From Apoderus coryli (Eukaryota; Arthropoda; Insecta; Coleoptera; Attelabidae), in NCBI GenBank assembly GCA_911728435.2, contig OU452203.1:11243651-11307650 (forward strand): a stretch of DNA of 64,000 bases, given 5' to 3'. Below, piece by piece: positions 21,780-31,169 of the stretch (its first letter is position 1; each line of letters starts with the position of its first letter). The notes beneath the pieces are model-generated. The model ran no database searches, had not been told where the DNA came from, and saw only the letters and a program-made list of their open reading frames with translations. Position numbers and translations under genes: made by a program.

Positions 21780-22130
21780 AGCATTTATAGCCAAGCACGA
21801 AAAGAACATAATCCACCCCTCGGATGTCCCAAGGGAGAATTTATGTCGTCGTTACTGTCAGACGCCGCTGTTTGGATATTCTGCAGGAGCAGCAGCGGTA
21901 GCAGCAGCAACAGCAGGCGGTGCTCTACTATAGCAGGAACACTCTCACACCTACACATACATAGGACCATACAAACACTTCGCTATTCAACTCGATATTG
22001 TATATAGTATATACCACTACCTCCGTTTCTTTTTCCTTGCTGGTTTTTTCCTGCTGCTTGTCTTGGTTTGCGTCCCTGAGGTGTTGTGATCCTCGGCTCG
22101 AATTACAATCCAAGCTCGATTTCAAATAAC
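21780..22130 (-). other. Compositionally distinct block with CAG/AGC repeat; possible host exon
   Basis: This 350-bp block is clearly less AT-rich than its surroundings and has no transposon similarity that I recognise. It contains an imperfect AGC run (about 21882-21920) that would read as poly-Leu or poly-Ser/Gln depending on the frame. Overlapping minus-strand frames (21785-21970, 21928-22125) are short. It could be a 5' untranslated exon or regulatory segment of a host gene on the minus strand, but no splice site or promoter convinces me. Confidence 0.3.
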
Positions 22131-22549
22131 TATATTGGACTTGACCGGAATAAAATCACAGTTGAATGCTGCCTTTGTCTGTATTTTATTTTTATTTTGT
22201 TTGCAACGCTTATTTTAAAATCAATTCAACTCAATCGTTTGTTGTTTAAATTTTAAATGACTACATGAGACATTGTGCTGCAAAAGAACAAATTGTATTT
22301 TAGTAAGGTTGGTTTTCTTACAGCCAGAAGAATAAGGACTTTTTCACCATCATGACAATTTTTTATTTTGCAATTTTATGAGATTGTTGTTGTACTGAAC
22401 TCAAGTTAATTATGTTTGGAGTTGAGCATAATTTGCCGTTCAAAATTTTTGAACATTTACTCCAATTTATTTGCTTACTTGCTGATCGCAACATAACATA
22501 ATATTCACTAGTAATTGCCTAATAATTGTTGTCCGTTACTAAAATAGAA
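22131..22549. other. No gene recognised
   Basis: AT-rich sequence leading into the outer hAT element. No terminal inverted repeat of that element was identified here. Confidence 0.35.
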
Positions 22550-23043
22550 AAGAAGAAAAGGTAGTGGATTCATTTTTTGGACTGACAGAATTAGAATCAT
22601 CCATTGCTGATACAATATTCTCTGCAGTCACTAATATTTTCTAAAGATATGAAATTCCTATGGAGAATATAATTGGATTTGCTTCTGACAATGCATCGGT
22701 TATGATGGGACACCTAAACGGCGTAAAGGCTAAATTTCAGGGGATTTTGCCCAATATATTTGTCATAGGTTGTCTTTCGCATTTATGTGCCTCTAAGGTA
22801 TGTGCCACATTGCCAAATCAAATAGAAGATTTTGCGCGTAGTATTTACAATTATTTCTCACAGCACAAAGAGTCAACACGAATTCAAAGAGTTTCAGCAC
22901 TTTGTTGGAGCTAACCGCACAAAATGTTGAGACCGGTGCAGACAAGGTGCCTTTCTTTGGAGGCTGTTGTCAGTCGAATATTGGAACTGTGGAACCCTTT
23001 ATCGCTCTATTTTCGCTAGTTGAAAATGTTTACGGAGCCAGGG

Positions 23044-23273
23044 AAATATTGAATATGTAAAAGGATGTGTTTGGCGACATCTAGTTTTCTCTGTACCGTG
23101 TGGGGTATATACCACATTATTTACGAGAGTTTGGCTGTCAACTACTGACCGATCACCACTGATGAGTCGTGGATCGACGAAACGGCCGTCTGGTGAAAGT
23201 ATAGTGCTTGACAGACAAACTCTCGGATTTTAAGTCTTGTTTTGTTAAACAAGCCCATTTCAAATATTGAATA
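23044..23273 (+). mobile_element. Retrozyme monomer 3 inside the outer hAT, with exact 12-bp target duplication
   Basis: The 206-bp unit (23056-23261) is flanked by AAATATTGAATA at 23044-23055 and again at 23262-23273. Taking away the unit and one duplicate rejoins the hAT reading frame exactly (...EIL then NNLNNSIF). It starts TGTAAAAGGATGTGTTTGGC, carries one plus-strand hammerhead, and ends TTGTTAAACAAGCCCATTTC. It shares only the catalytic region and short phrases such as TGGCGACA-CTAG with the 336-bp array units, so it is a separate subfamily. Confidence 0.9.
23124..23225 (+). ncRNA. Hammerhead ribozyme, type I, in retrozyme monomer 3
   Basis: CTGATGA at 23159-23165, stem II GTCG-TGGAT-CGAC, GAAA, ACGGCCGT stem III, cleavage site GTC ending at 23190. 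The inner stem I pairs CACCA with TGGTG. The outer stem pairs 23124-23141 with 23208-23225 over 18 positions with a single mismatch. That outer stem sequence (CGAGAGTTTG...) is unrelated to the one in the array copies, yet pairs as well. All invariant core residues are present, so cleavage is predicted. Confidence 0.93.
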
Positions 23274-23686
23274 ATTTAAATAACTCAATTTTTAAATTAT
23301 ATTTTCAATTTTTGAATCATATTTTAAAAATTATTTGTAAAATGAACTTAGAATTCCAAAGCGAATTGCCTAGAATCGACAAAATAATTCCAACTATAAC
23401 CATGAACTTCAAAATGATTTCAAATTTTTATTTAAAAAATGAAATAGTTAATAATATTCCAATTAATAATATTGTCACAATAAAATTTTAATCCTGGAAA
23501 TCCTGATTATTTTAAAAAGCTTGAAGATATTTACATGGGCGCCGGAAGTAATTAAATTAGTGGAGGGCAAGGCAAAAAATACTAAGTAAGCAAAACAAAA
23601 GTATTTTGTATATAATATGTGGCAAAATACCTAATAACTTCTTTTGAAGTTTAATTTATATACTAAGTACTTAAAATATTATATAA

Positions 23687-24180
23687 TTAAAAAAAAAACC
23701 TGAGATAAACTGATCCTGATCGGTTATAACATAAATTGAACATAAGTCTAATCAGAAACACGTCTTTGTTCTTATTTACATGTTCTCTGTGTACGCTGAG
23801 AAGACATAATCCAGATAGTCTTTCTTCACTCATGGTAGACCTTAACCAAGTTTTCACCCGTCTTAAGGTACTAAACGATCTTTCAATAATTGTGGCCGTT
23901 GTTGGAGATAAAGCTAAAAAATAGCAATTGCTTTTTTTGTTACTAGGGAAAAACTCACAATGTTTTTCCAATAAATCGGCGAACTCTAACTGAATATTTT
24001 CATTTTTATTTTTCTCTATCCACATTTCATCCCATGTTTCACTCTCAGTCTCTAAATTTTCTAAATCGTATACTTTGGAATTTTTTCTATTAATTTCCTA
24101 TACTCTTCTGTTACAGTTAACTCTGGATGAAACAGTCACAAAAAAAATGCAATTTCTGTTTCTTCCGAAAATCTTATCTC
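23687..24180 (-). pseudogene. Inner hAT transposase, C-terminal part
   Basis: The frame 23687-24025 contains LALSPTTATIIERSFSTLRR and VKTWLRSTMSEERLSGLCLL, the hAT C-terminal dimerisation domain with its ERSFS and LRSTM signatures. Just upstream, LETESETWDEMWIEKNK and, after a frameshift, PELTVTEEYRKLIEKIPK continue the protein up to the point where the LINE is inserted near 24200-24300. The first part of the protein is on the far side of the LINE at 27755-28330. Broken by frameshifts and the insertion. Confidence 0.85.
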
Positions 24181-24317
24181 AATTGAGCGGATAATTTAAT
24201 GTAGATATGGAATAAACAAAGAAACACGGTAATATTCCTCGCAAGACTTCGTTTCGTAATTAGCTCTATAAATCGCCTTTTTTATAAATACTATTAAAAT
24301 AACAGAATCTAAATGCA

Positions 24318-25810
24318 GTGAACAAAAAAATAATTTTATTTCAATCGTGCATCAAAATGTTCAATCACTCGGTAATTTCGGTGGAAAAGATCAGCTACAT
24401 GTTGCAATCATATCCACGATGTCAAATTTTATGTGTGACTGAGCATTGGAAGTCAGAATGTCAACTAAAATCTTTGGGTATTCCTGGTTTCAAGTTGGCC
24501 GCATTTTTCTGCAGAGAAGAGGGAAAACACGGTGGATCAGCGGTGTATGTTAAAAAATGTGTGAAGTTCAAGATTGTATCACAGTTAAAGAAAGTATCAG
24601 TAAGTGGCGTTTTTGAATGTGCGGGTATAGAATGTTTTTTCGGTGATGCTGAAATTATTGTAATTGTAGTATATAGACCACCCACAGGAAACTTACAAGA
24701 GTTTTTTATAAAAATAGAAGCATTATTAAATAATATTTTTAGGCCTAACAGAAAAATGTTTATAACCGGAGATTTTAATATTGAACTTCTTAGGGATAAT
24801 AAGCAAAAAAATAATTTATTATCTATGATGACCTCATTTCAATTATCCCCCGTAGTATTGACTAACACGCGTGTAACGTCAGCGACATCAAGTTGCATTG
24901 ATAATATTTTCACAAACGTTGAATGTAATCTTGTAGAAGTCCTAGAGAACCATGTATCTGACCATATGGCTCAAAAAGCTGATTTTGAAGTCAAACTTCC
25001 AATATGTTACAATAAAAACTATATTAGATATTATACACAAATGAATAAGGAAAAGTTTGCCGATGCTTTAAGAGTACAGGATTGGTCGGCTGTTGTTGAT
25101 GTTGCGCCGTGTGATGTTGATGAGCAATGGGAAATATTTTCTAATAAATTTTGTTTACTTTTCAATCAGCATTTTCCATTACAACTAGTAAAAACAAAAA
25201 AAAATAAAAAAGTAGACAATGAGCGCGTTAACGAACTTAAAGGTAATTTAGATAAACTATTCGTATTGTCAAAATTTAGCAATTATTCTTTGGAGTTATA
25301 TAGAACCACAAAAAAAGAATATGATATACAATTAAAAAATATAAGAACCCAGAATTATGGAAATAGAATTAAAAATGCGGATAATAAGTCAAAAGTTATG
25401 TGGTCAATATGTAAAGAAATAACAGCAAATGAAAAAATCGTAAATATGGCCGTGGATGGTGAAGCCGAGACAATAGCAAATCAGTATAATGACTATTTAT
25501 TATCTATAATTCCGCAACTGTTATCGGATATACAAGATTTGCCACATACTTGTTCTATAAAAACAAATAATATGTCTATGTATTTAAAACCAACAACTGT
25601 GAGCGAAATAGGCGATTTAGTTAATATCATAAAGATGAAACATAGTAGTGGAATAGATGAGATCCCGAGCAGCATTGTGAAGTTGGCTATTTCGAATATT
25701 AAATATATATTGTGTTATATAATTAATAATTCTTTAAAATATAGTATCGTACCAGCAAAATTAAAAATAGCTCTTATAAAACCATTATTTAAAACGGGGA
25801 TACAGGTAAC
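24318..25810 (+). pseudogene. LINE-2: apurinic-type endonuclease and start of reverse transcriptase
   Basis: The endonuclease nicks target DNA to prime reverse transcription. The frame 24318-25886 shows TEHW (residues 41-44, catalytic Glu), YRPP (119-122), GDFNIEL (151-157, catalytic Asp/Asn), SSCIDNIFTN (191-200) and SDH (214-216, catalytic His). The first motif, HQNVQSLGN, can be read at about 24350 in the next frame, so an early frameshift removes the true N terminus. A long linker with PTTVSEIGDL and HSSGIDEIPSSIVK (start of the reverse transcriptase) follows. A single-base frameshift near 25795 then moves the reading to the next frame, which continues at 25811. No ORF1 lies upstream. Jockey/CR1-type layout; clade not fixed. 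Confidence 0.9.
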
Positions 25811-27139
25811 TTGGAGAATTACCGTCCGATTAGTTTGCTTCCCAGTTTCTCTAAAATATTTGAATTGGTTATGGCTTCCCGTTTAATATGCTTTTTCAAT
25901 GACTGTAATTTGCTTCATCCGCAGCAACATGGTTACTTGAAGGGAAAATCCACGCACACTGCTATTTTTGAGTTTTTGAATAATATTTTGAGAAATTTGG
26001 AAAAATCCGACATTTCAATAGGTTTATTTATAGATTTGTCTAAAGCTTATGATAGCCTAGACAGATCTTTATTGCTTAAGAAACTAGACTTATACGGTGT
26101 GCGCGGAAACTCTTTAAAGTGGATAGAATCGTATCTGACTGACAGATATCAAATGGTGAAAGTAGCAAAGGATGGAAAAACAGCTTGTTCGGAGATGAAA
26201 ATAAATAATTTCGGTGTTGCACAAGGAAGCATTCTCGGACCAATTCTTTTTCTAATCTATTTTAATGACATACATTACATTAATCAAAGACAAAATATAG
26301 CATTGGTGAATTATGCTGATGACACAAATGCTCTCATAGGAGGTCAGAATATAGACCAACTGCTGTTTGACCTAAGAAGTTTTTATGTTAATCTCGCGCA
26401 ATGGTGTACGGCAAACAAATTAATAATTAATTCAGAAAAGACTAATGCCATATTATTCAGAACAAAACAAAATAAACTTGCAAAGCCAAATGAAGTGAAA
26501 CTTGATTCAGATACTGAAATAGCGCTTGGTTCACAAACGAAATTTTTGGGAGTTTTAATTAATGAATTTTTAGACTGGGCGAATCATATAAATTCTCTAA
26601 CAAATAAATTGAATTCTGTGTGTTATGCTTTAAGAGTTGTAGCTCGGTATCTGAATAAAGAAATATTAAAAATTTTATACCATGCAAACTTTGAGTCTCG
26701 TTTAAAATATGGCATTGTTTTTTGGGGTAGAGACAGTAATGTGCAAAATATTTTTGTGGTTCAAAAACGATGTATTAGAATAATAAATAATATGTCTTAT
26801 TTACAATCGTGTAGAGGGGTATTCCGGTCAGAAAAACTAATGACTGTAACTGCGTTATATATTTACGAATGTTTAGTATTCTTTAGTAATAATAGAGATA
26901 AATTTGATAACCCATCTGAAATTCACGAATATAACACAAGAACAGTTGACGTAACATATCCAATACATCGTTTAAACGTTTTTGCTAATAATGCACCTTA
27001 TATGTGCATAAAATTATACAATAATTTACCGCCTAGGATAAAAAACATTAAAGTGTCTAAAATATTTAAAAGAGAAATCAAAACATATTTACTACATTTA
27101 GAACCATATTGTTTATCTGAATATTTGAATACAATGTAA
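25811..27139 (+). pseudogene. LINE-2: reverse transcriptase
   Basis: This 442-residue frame continues LINE-2 after the frameshift. Motifs in order: ENYRPISLLPSFSKIFE (2-18), QQHGYLKGKST (38-48), FIDLSKAYDSLD (73-84, motif A), GVAQGSILGP (135-144, motif B with Ala where Pro is usual), NYADDTNALI (167-176, motif C), KFLGVLINEFLDW (thumb). The ending includes RLNVFANNAPYMCIKLYNNL. It is open throughout, so only the upstream frameshifts prevent a full endonuclease-reverse transcriptase. After the stop comes a short 3' UTR with AATAAA (27250) and an (ATT)n tail to about 27284. Inserted inside the inner hAT. Confidence 0.93.
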
Positions 27140-27254
27140 AACTGCATAATATTTTCCTTGGGTGTGTATTTTTCTTTTTCTTTTGATATTAGTGTAGTTG
27201 TAGTACTTATTTTGACGTGATTTCACTTTATGTACTGACATAATTTTGAAATAA

Positions 27255-27284
27255 AGATTATTATTATTATTATTATTATTATCA
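27255..27284. repeat. (ATT)n microsatellite tail of LINE-2
   Basis: About nine ATT repeats directly after the AATAAAG signal, marking the LINE 3' end. Confidence 0.85.
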
Positions 27285-27339
27285 TATCTCAGCTTTATCC
27301 ACTGGTTTATTTCTTATCCACCCGGGAAACTATCCGGTT

Positions 27340-27710
27340 TCCAAAGGGTGGTTGGTTTTATGATAATATTTTGCGCACTATATGAGAAGTTCCTAGAATT
27401 GCTGTTTTTTGAAGATCTAAAATGGAGTGTTTACCTGGTATTTCGTCTATGAATTTTTGGAGTGAGCAGGATACAGTGCCAGTAGCACCGAGGACCACGG
27501 GCAAGATTTTAGTTTTCGTGTTCCACATTCGCTTTATTTCTATCTCAAGATCCCTATATTTCATTATTTTCTCTGTTTCCTTCTTATTAATGTTCTTATC
27601 CGTTGGAATAGAAACGTCAATTATATAGCACATTTCGTTTGTTTTAATAATTATATCAGGTTTGTTACAGTGTATTGTTCTGTCCGTTATCACAGGTTGG
27701 TTCCAAAGAA
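27340..27710 (-). pseudogene. Restriction-like-endonuclease LINE C-terminal fragment
   Basis: The frame 27358-27693 reads ITDRTIHCNKPDIIIKT, then MCYIIDVSIPTDKNI, EKIMKYRDLEIEIKRMW, ILPVVLGATGTVS and AILGTSHIVRKILS. This order is that of the C-terminal PD-(D/E)xK endonuclease region of early-branching non-LTR elements (PD in KPDI, Asp in IDVSIP). No reverse transcriptase is present, and the piece is bounded on both sides by ATT microsatellites, so it is a truncated insertion next to LINE-2. The exact clade (R2/NeSL-like) is an inference. Confidence 0.7.
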
Positions 27711-27713
27711 TTG

Positions 27714-27752
<39 letters not shown>
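27711..27752. repeat. (ATT)n microsatellite
   Basis: About 13 ATT repeats. It marks the 5' side of the endonuclease fragment and the return to inner hAT sequence. Confidence 0.9.
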
Positions 27753-27753
<1 letters not shown>

Positions 27754-27754
27754 A

Positions 27755-28330
27755 TTTGATTTGATCCCACTCTAGGAATTCTTAGTGGTAGGTCAAATTT
27801 ATCACCAACTTATTCAGATTTTTGGAAAATTTCCTTAAAATATTTTTCAACGTCAATCTGATTTTTTAGTGCAGACAAAAGTGTTTTAATATGGTTTTTT
27901 TGCCGAAAGAAGATTTATTATTTCTCCTTGTAGTATGTTGCACACCGGTTCCAATTTAGCACTATAATGTGAAATTATGTGGAGACAGAGTATGAATTTA
28001 CAAGTCGAAACTGCAGCTAATAATTAATTAGCTTTTGATCGTGTCTCTGTGCTGAATTGCATTGAATAAGCCAAATGTCTCAAAGCCCCTCTTATGTCTT
28101 CGAAATTTTCGGAAAATATTCTGATGGATTTGTACCTTGAGGACCCTTGTGTCACAAAATCATGGGATTTTAGGGACATATTTTCTTCTATATGGACTGT
28201 CACGGAAAAATTTAATAACTTTGTTGATAGAATCTGCAGTATTCTGTATATCTTGGATACGGTTTAAATCATTTACCGCTAAACGTATGTGATATTTTCC
28301 TGTATTGACGTGTTCCAGGGGGGGCAAGCG
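27755..28330 (-). pseudogene. Inner hAT transposase, central part
   Basis: Minus-strand text, in several frames, reads INKVIKFFRDSPYRRK, YKSIRIFSENFEDIRGAL, LAYSMQFSTETRSKA, LCLHIISHYSAKLEPVC, ALKNQIDVEKYFKEIF and KFDLPLRIPRVG. The order follows hAT/DUF4371-type transposases between the catalytic Asp block and the C-terminal dimerisation domain. At least four frameshifts or stops. It continues at 23687-24180 beyond the LINE. Confidence 0.75.
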
Positions 28331-28371
28331 CCCCGTCTTGCCCCCCCCCCCCCCCCCTTCCGGCGGCCATG

Positions 28372-28960
28372 GATATTTATCTCGGTGCTAGTTTTAAACT
28401 GACACTTGCCAATAATTTACATAAATTATCCAAGCCAGAGGTCGATCAAGTTCGGGTAAATTGTTTAAATTTTTATGTCACGTTGTGTTCAGAAATTAGA
28501 ACGAGGGTCGAATTTTCCAATGAAGTCCTTAATGAAATTACAAATGTATTGTACATCAGGAATATGTTTAATGATGATAAGCCTAGTTTATGGCGGTTAG
28601 TAGGAATGTTTTCAAATATAATAAAAGTTGATTTCATTGAGGATTTGAATTTGGAATGGCGACTTCTTTCTGAACATAAAGTAGATGAAAATTTAAGAAA
28701 TGTGGAAAATGTAATTATTGCTTTTCTAAGAAAATGTAAAAATCATAGGGAAGGATGTGATCAGCTTACCACATGGTAGTAGAAGAATATTTTCTATTTT
28801 GTGCATAATAAAAAACAAATATAGAAAGAGTTTAAATGTAGCTACAGTAGAAAACTTACTTCATTCTAAATAAATTAAAAAAAATAATACTGGTATTTGA
28901 CGGGAGGTCCCCGATGAATTAATTATTTGGAAACAGGCTGCGGCAGCGTTGCTGAAATAG
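28372..28960 (+). pseudogene. Outer hAT transposase, C-terminal part
   Basis: The protein broken at 23533 resumes here after the 8-bp duplication: DIYLGASFKLTLANNLHKLS, NCLNFYVTLCSEIRTRV and IKVDFIEDLNLEWRLL lie in the open frame to 28779. A shift at about 28765 then gives LPHGSRRIFSI and SLNVATVENLLHSK, the C-terminal dimerisation region. The ATG at 28369 is a coincidence of the insertion junction, not a real start. Sequence past 28900 is uncertain. Confidence 0.8.
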
Positions 28961-29230
28961 GCAGTCGACCTATCGCTGTAACGCAGATAAAAAATGCTTT
29001 AAAATGATGTATTACCCAACCCGTACTGATATACGAAAATTTAGCGGTTGTGTCCACCCCTATCACAGGGCCTAAGCGATTTCAACCAAAATCTAATGGC
29101 TTCATCCTAGGACTGCCCCAGGCTCATATGCCAAAATTTAGCTCAATTGGTTAAAGCGTTTGGACGCTACGTGGTAGAATACATACAGACACACATACAC
29201 ATACATTCACACAGACAGACAGACAGACAG
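28961..29230 (+). repeat. Short interspersed repeat family B, copy
   Basis: Starts CTATCGCTGTAACGCAGATA, continues AAATGCTTTAAAATGATGTA, GCGATTTCAACCAAAATC and TTAGCTCAATTGGTTAAAGC. It ends in a run of ACACA and CAGACAGA. The segment TAGCTCAATTGGTTAAAGCG has the form of a tRNA D-arm and pol III A box, so a tRNA-related SINE is possible, but no B box is visible. It may equally be the 3' part of a LINE. Confidence 0.7.
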
Positions 29231-29916
29231 AATAGAGTGTGTGTTATTGACAGGCTGCGGTCTGTCGGGTATAGAGTGGTTCGGCAAAAGTGGCGGAGGA
29301 ATTAGCAGAAAATTAGATCATAATTATTTCTATGTTCCAAAGATCAGCTTTTCTAGAAAACAAAAAAACAAAATGAGGTCATGAACAAGAGTTATGATTC
29401 TATCAGATATTCATACTTTCTGAAGTTGCCTTATAAAGGTGATTCACTGTAGTATAGTAGCCAGCTAAAAGAAGGAAAAAGAGAGGGAATTATGTCCCGT
29501 TTCCACATAAATTAGACTAGATAAAATGTAACATTTATCATCGTTTTTTAAAACGTGCCCCATGAAGAGAAGAAGAAAAGAATTATTATGATCCTCCACT
29601 CATAGCCATGAGATGATAATATTTCTATCTCTTTTTTTATGTGCATTCATTGCTTGACACCATCTTTATTAATATGTTACATTACTTTTATACAAACTTT
29701 GTTCAATCCGCTAAAATTTTATTGATCTGTTATTCAAAAAAGAAAATTGCCGCGTATTGTAAGACAAGCGGCAAATTTCCAAATCCATGCTGGTTTAAAT
29801 AGACCGCCAACACATAGCATCTTAAATCACTCTATCGTATATCTGTCTGACGTTTTATAATAAATATTTTAATTTGAAGAAGTAGTCCATACTCTCAGTG
29901 GAGTGCTAAGTTAATT
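29231..29916. other. No gene recognised
   Basis: AT-rich; nothing supported. Confidence 0.4.
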
Positions 29917-30202
29917 CAAAGCAAACAAAATCGTCCCCTCCACAAATTTTTTTTTTATTTGTAAAATTCAGTTAAAAAACATACATGTTTCGAGAATACA
30001 GATCCTCATCATCAGTGCTAACCCAGTGTATGTATTATATATATATATATATTAAATCATTCAAAATCTCGTTTTAAATATGTACGTCTTGTGTGTGTCT
30101 GTTACAATGCTTTTAGATCTGTATCCTCGAAACATGTATGTTTTTTAAATGAATTTTACAATTAAAAAAAAATTTGTGGAGGTGACGATTTTGTTTGCTT
30201 TG
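29917..30202. repeat. Inverted repeat carrying a hammerhead-like motif
   Basis: The arms start CAAAGCAAACAAAATCGTC (29917) and end with its complement at 30202. They stay alignable through CCTCCACAAATTT, GTAAAATTCA and ACATACATGTTTCGA. The left arm, on the minus strand, holds CTGATGAT-GAGGAT-CTGT-ATTCTC-GAAACATGT: a 6-bp stem between hammerhead-like boxes with one extra U. The right arm keeps only CTCGAAACATGT. A (TA)n run lies in the loop near 30037-30051. Confidence 0.65.
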
Positions 30203-30349
30203 GAATAAATATTTTATATATTTCACAATATATAAAAATAATTTAAATATAAATCATCTTGCCTGAGAACTAACTATAAAATTTAATATAACTATGCATT
30301 AAATATCTATCGAATTAAATCTCATTGCTTTTTGATGAAAAAAATACAG

Positions 30350-30545
30350 TGGAGACAAATGGTAGCTTAAAAATGATGTATCAGTCGACCCCTGCTGCTA
30401 TTTGAAACTTTAGCGGTTGTGTCCACTTCCATAACAGGGCTTAAGCGATTTTAACCAAACACTAATGGATTCGTCGTACGACTGCCCCAAACTGGTATAC
30501 CAAAATTTAGCTCAATTGGTTAAAGCGTTTGGCCACAGTTAAAAT
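30350..30545 (+). repeat. Short interspersed repeat family B, truncated copy
   Basis: Matches from AATGATGTATCAGTCGACCC through GCGATTTTAACCAAAC to TTAGCTCAATTGGTTAAAGC and TTTGGCCAC, then stops before the CAGA run. Confidence 0.7.
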
Positions 30546-30594
30546 AATAGACAATTCGCCGCGCTTGTAGTATAGTACATTATGGAAGCAAATA

Positions 30595-30958
30595 TCAAAA
30601 GTGACCCATCGCTGTAAAGCAGATAAAAAATGCTTTAAAATGATGTATCACTCGACCCCTACTGATATATGAAAATTTAGTGGTTGGGTCCAGGGCTTAA
30701 GCGATTTTAACCAAAATCTACTGGCTTCATCCTAGCACTGCTTCAAACTCATATACCCAAATCTAGCTCAATTGGTTAAAGCGTTTGGGCACTATCGTGG
30801 TAGAATACATACAGACACACACAGAGACAGACAGACTTCCATCTGCAAATGGTGTTAATCGTCTCAGGGAACATCAAAATGGTTATATCCGTCTTTATCT
30901 AAAATTTTATTTTTAGTGCGTTCACAATACTTTCCCTATGGGTCGGGAAAGTCAAATA
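30595..30958 (+). repeat. Short interspersed repeat family B, longest copy
   Basis: Runs from CCATCGCTGTAAAGCAGATA through the A-box-like TAGCTCAATTGGTTAAAGCG and a CACACAGAGACAGACAGAC run. It then reaches TTCCATCTGCAAATGG, TTCACAATACTTTCCCTATG and GGTCGGGAAAGTCA. This defines the family's 3' end, shared with the minus copy at 16083-16330. Confidence 0.75.
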
Positions 30959-31169
30959 TATTGGTAAATAATAATTGTGAGAAAACCATTGTTCTAGAGC
31001 ATCCGGCTTAAGTAGGGCTACATGACTTTCATGCACCATTGCAAAATCTTGACCGCCGAAATTTTTGGATATAAGCGCTGATTCAGTGTAAGATTTACGA
31101 AGGTTACCTTTGATGTTTTAACAAAATATGGAAAGAAAACAACGTTTTTCGGAAAAAAAAAACTATTGT

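Larger units (their letters stand above)
22550..23533 (+). pseudogene. Outer hAT transposase, N-terminal and central part (interrupted)
   Basis: hAT transposases excise their element in the nucleus through an RNase H-like fold. Text begins VVDSFFGLTELESSIADTIF near 22560. The frame 22660-22914 then carries IGFASDNASVMMGHLNGVKA, the conserved Asp-containing block of zinc-finger MYM/DUF4371-like hAT proteins, then IGCLSHLCASKVC and FARSIYNYFSQHKE. Shifted frames give LRPVQTRCLSLEAVVSRI. At 23056 a ribozyme unit is inserted. After its right target duplication the protein resumes in the correct frame (NLNNSIFKLYFQFL..., LEFQSELPRIDKI). It then reaches NPGNPDYFKKLEDIYMG, where a second hAT is inserted at 23534. 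The rest of the protein is at 28372-28960. Several frameshifts and stops make it non-functional. Confidence 0.85.
23534..28371 (-). mobile_element. Inner hAT transposon nested in the outer hAT, itself split by a LINE
   Basis: The ends read CATGGGCGCCGGAAG (23534-23548) and, reverse-complemented, CATGGCCGCCGGAAG (28357-28371), 14 of 15 matching. The flanks are GATATTTA at 23526-23533 and 28372-28379, the exact 8-bp duplication expected of hAT. The insertion falls in the codons for the DIY(L/M)GA block of the outer hAT, whose protein resumes just beyond. Inside, minus-strand transposase text lies at 27755-28330 and 23687-24180, separated by a LINE and another LINE fragment. A run of 17 C (28341-28357) lies at the right end. 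Confidence 0.85.

Noticed and set aside
28341..28357. Run of 17 C as a possible regulatory G-quadruplex site
   Set aside because: It lies at the end of the inner hAT, where C/G runs of variable length are typical of the element. There is no gene to regulate.
28369..28371. ATG as start of a 136-codon gene
   Set aside because: The ATG is part of the inverted-repeat end of the inserted hAT. The protein is the continuation of the outer hAT transposase.
29140..29170. TAGCTCAATTGGTTAAAGCG as a tRNA gene
   Set aside because: Only the D-arm/A-box portion is tRNA-like. It recurs in a dispersed repeat, and no complete cloverleaf exists.
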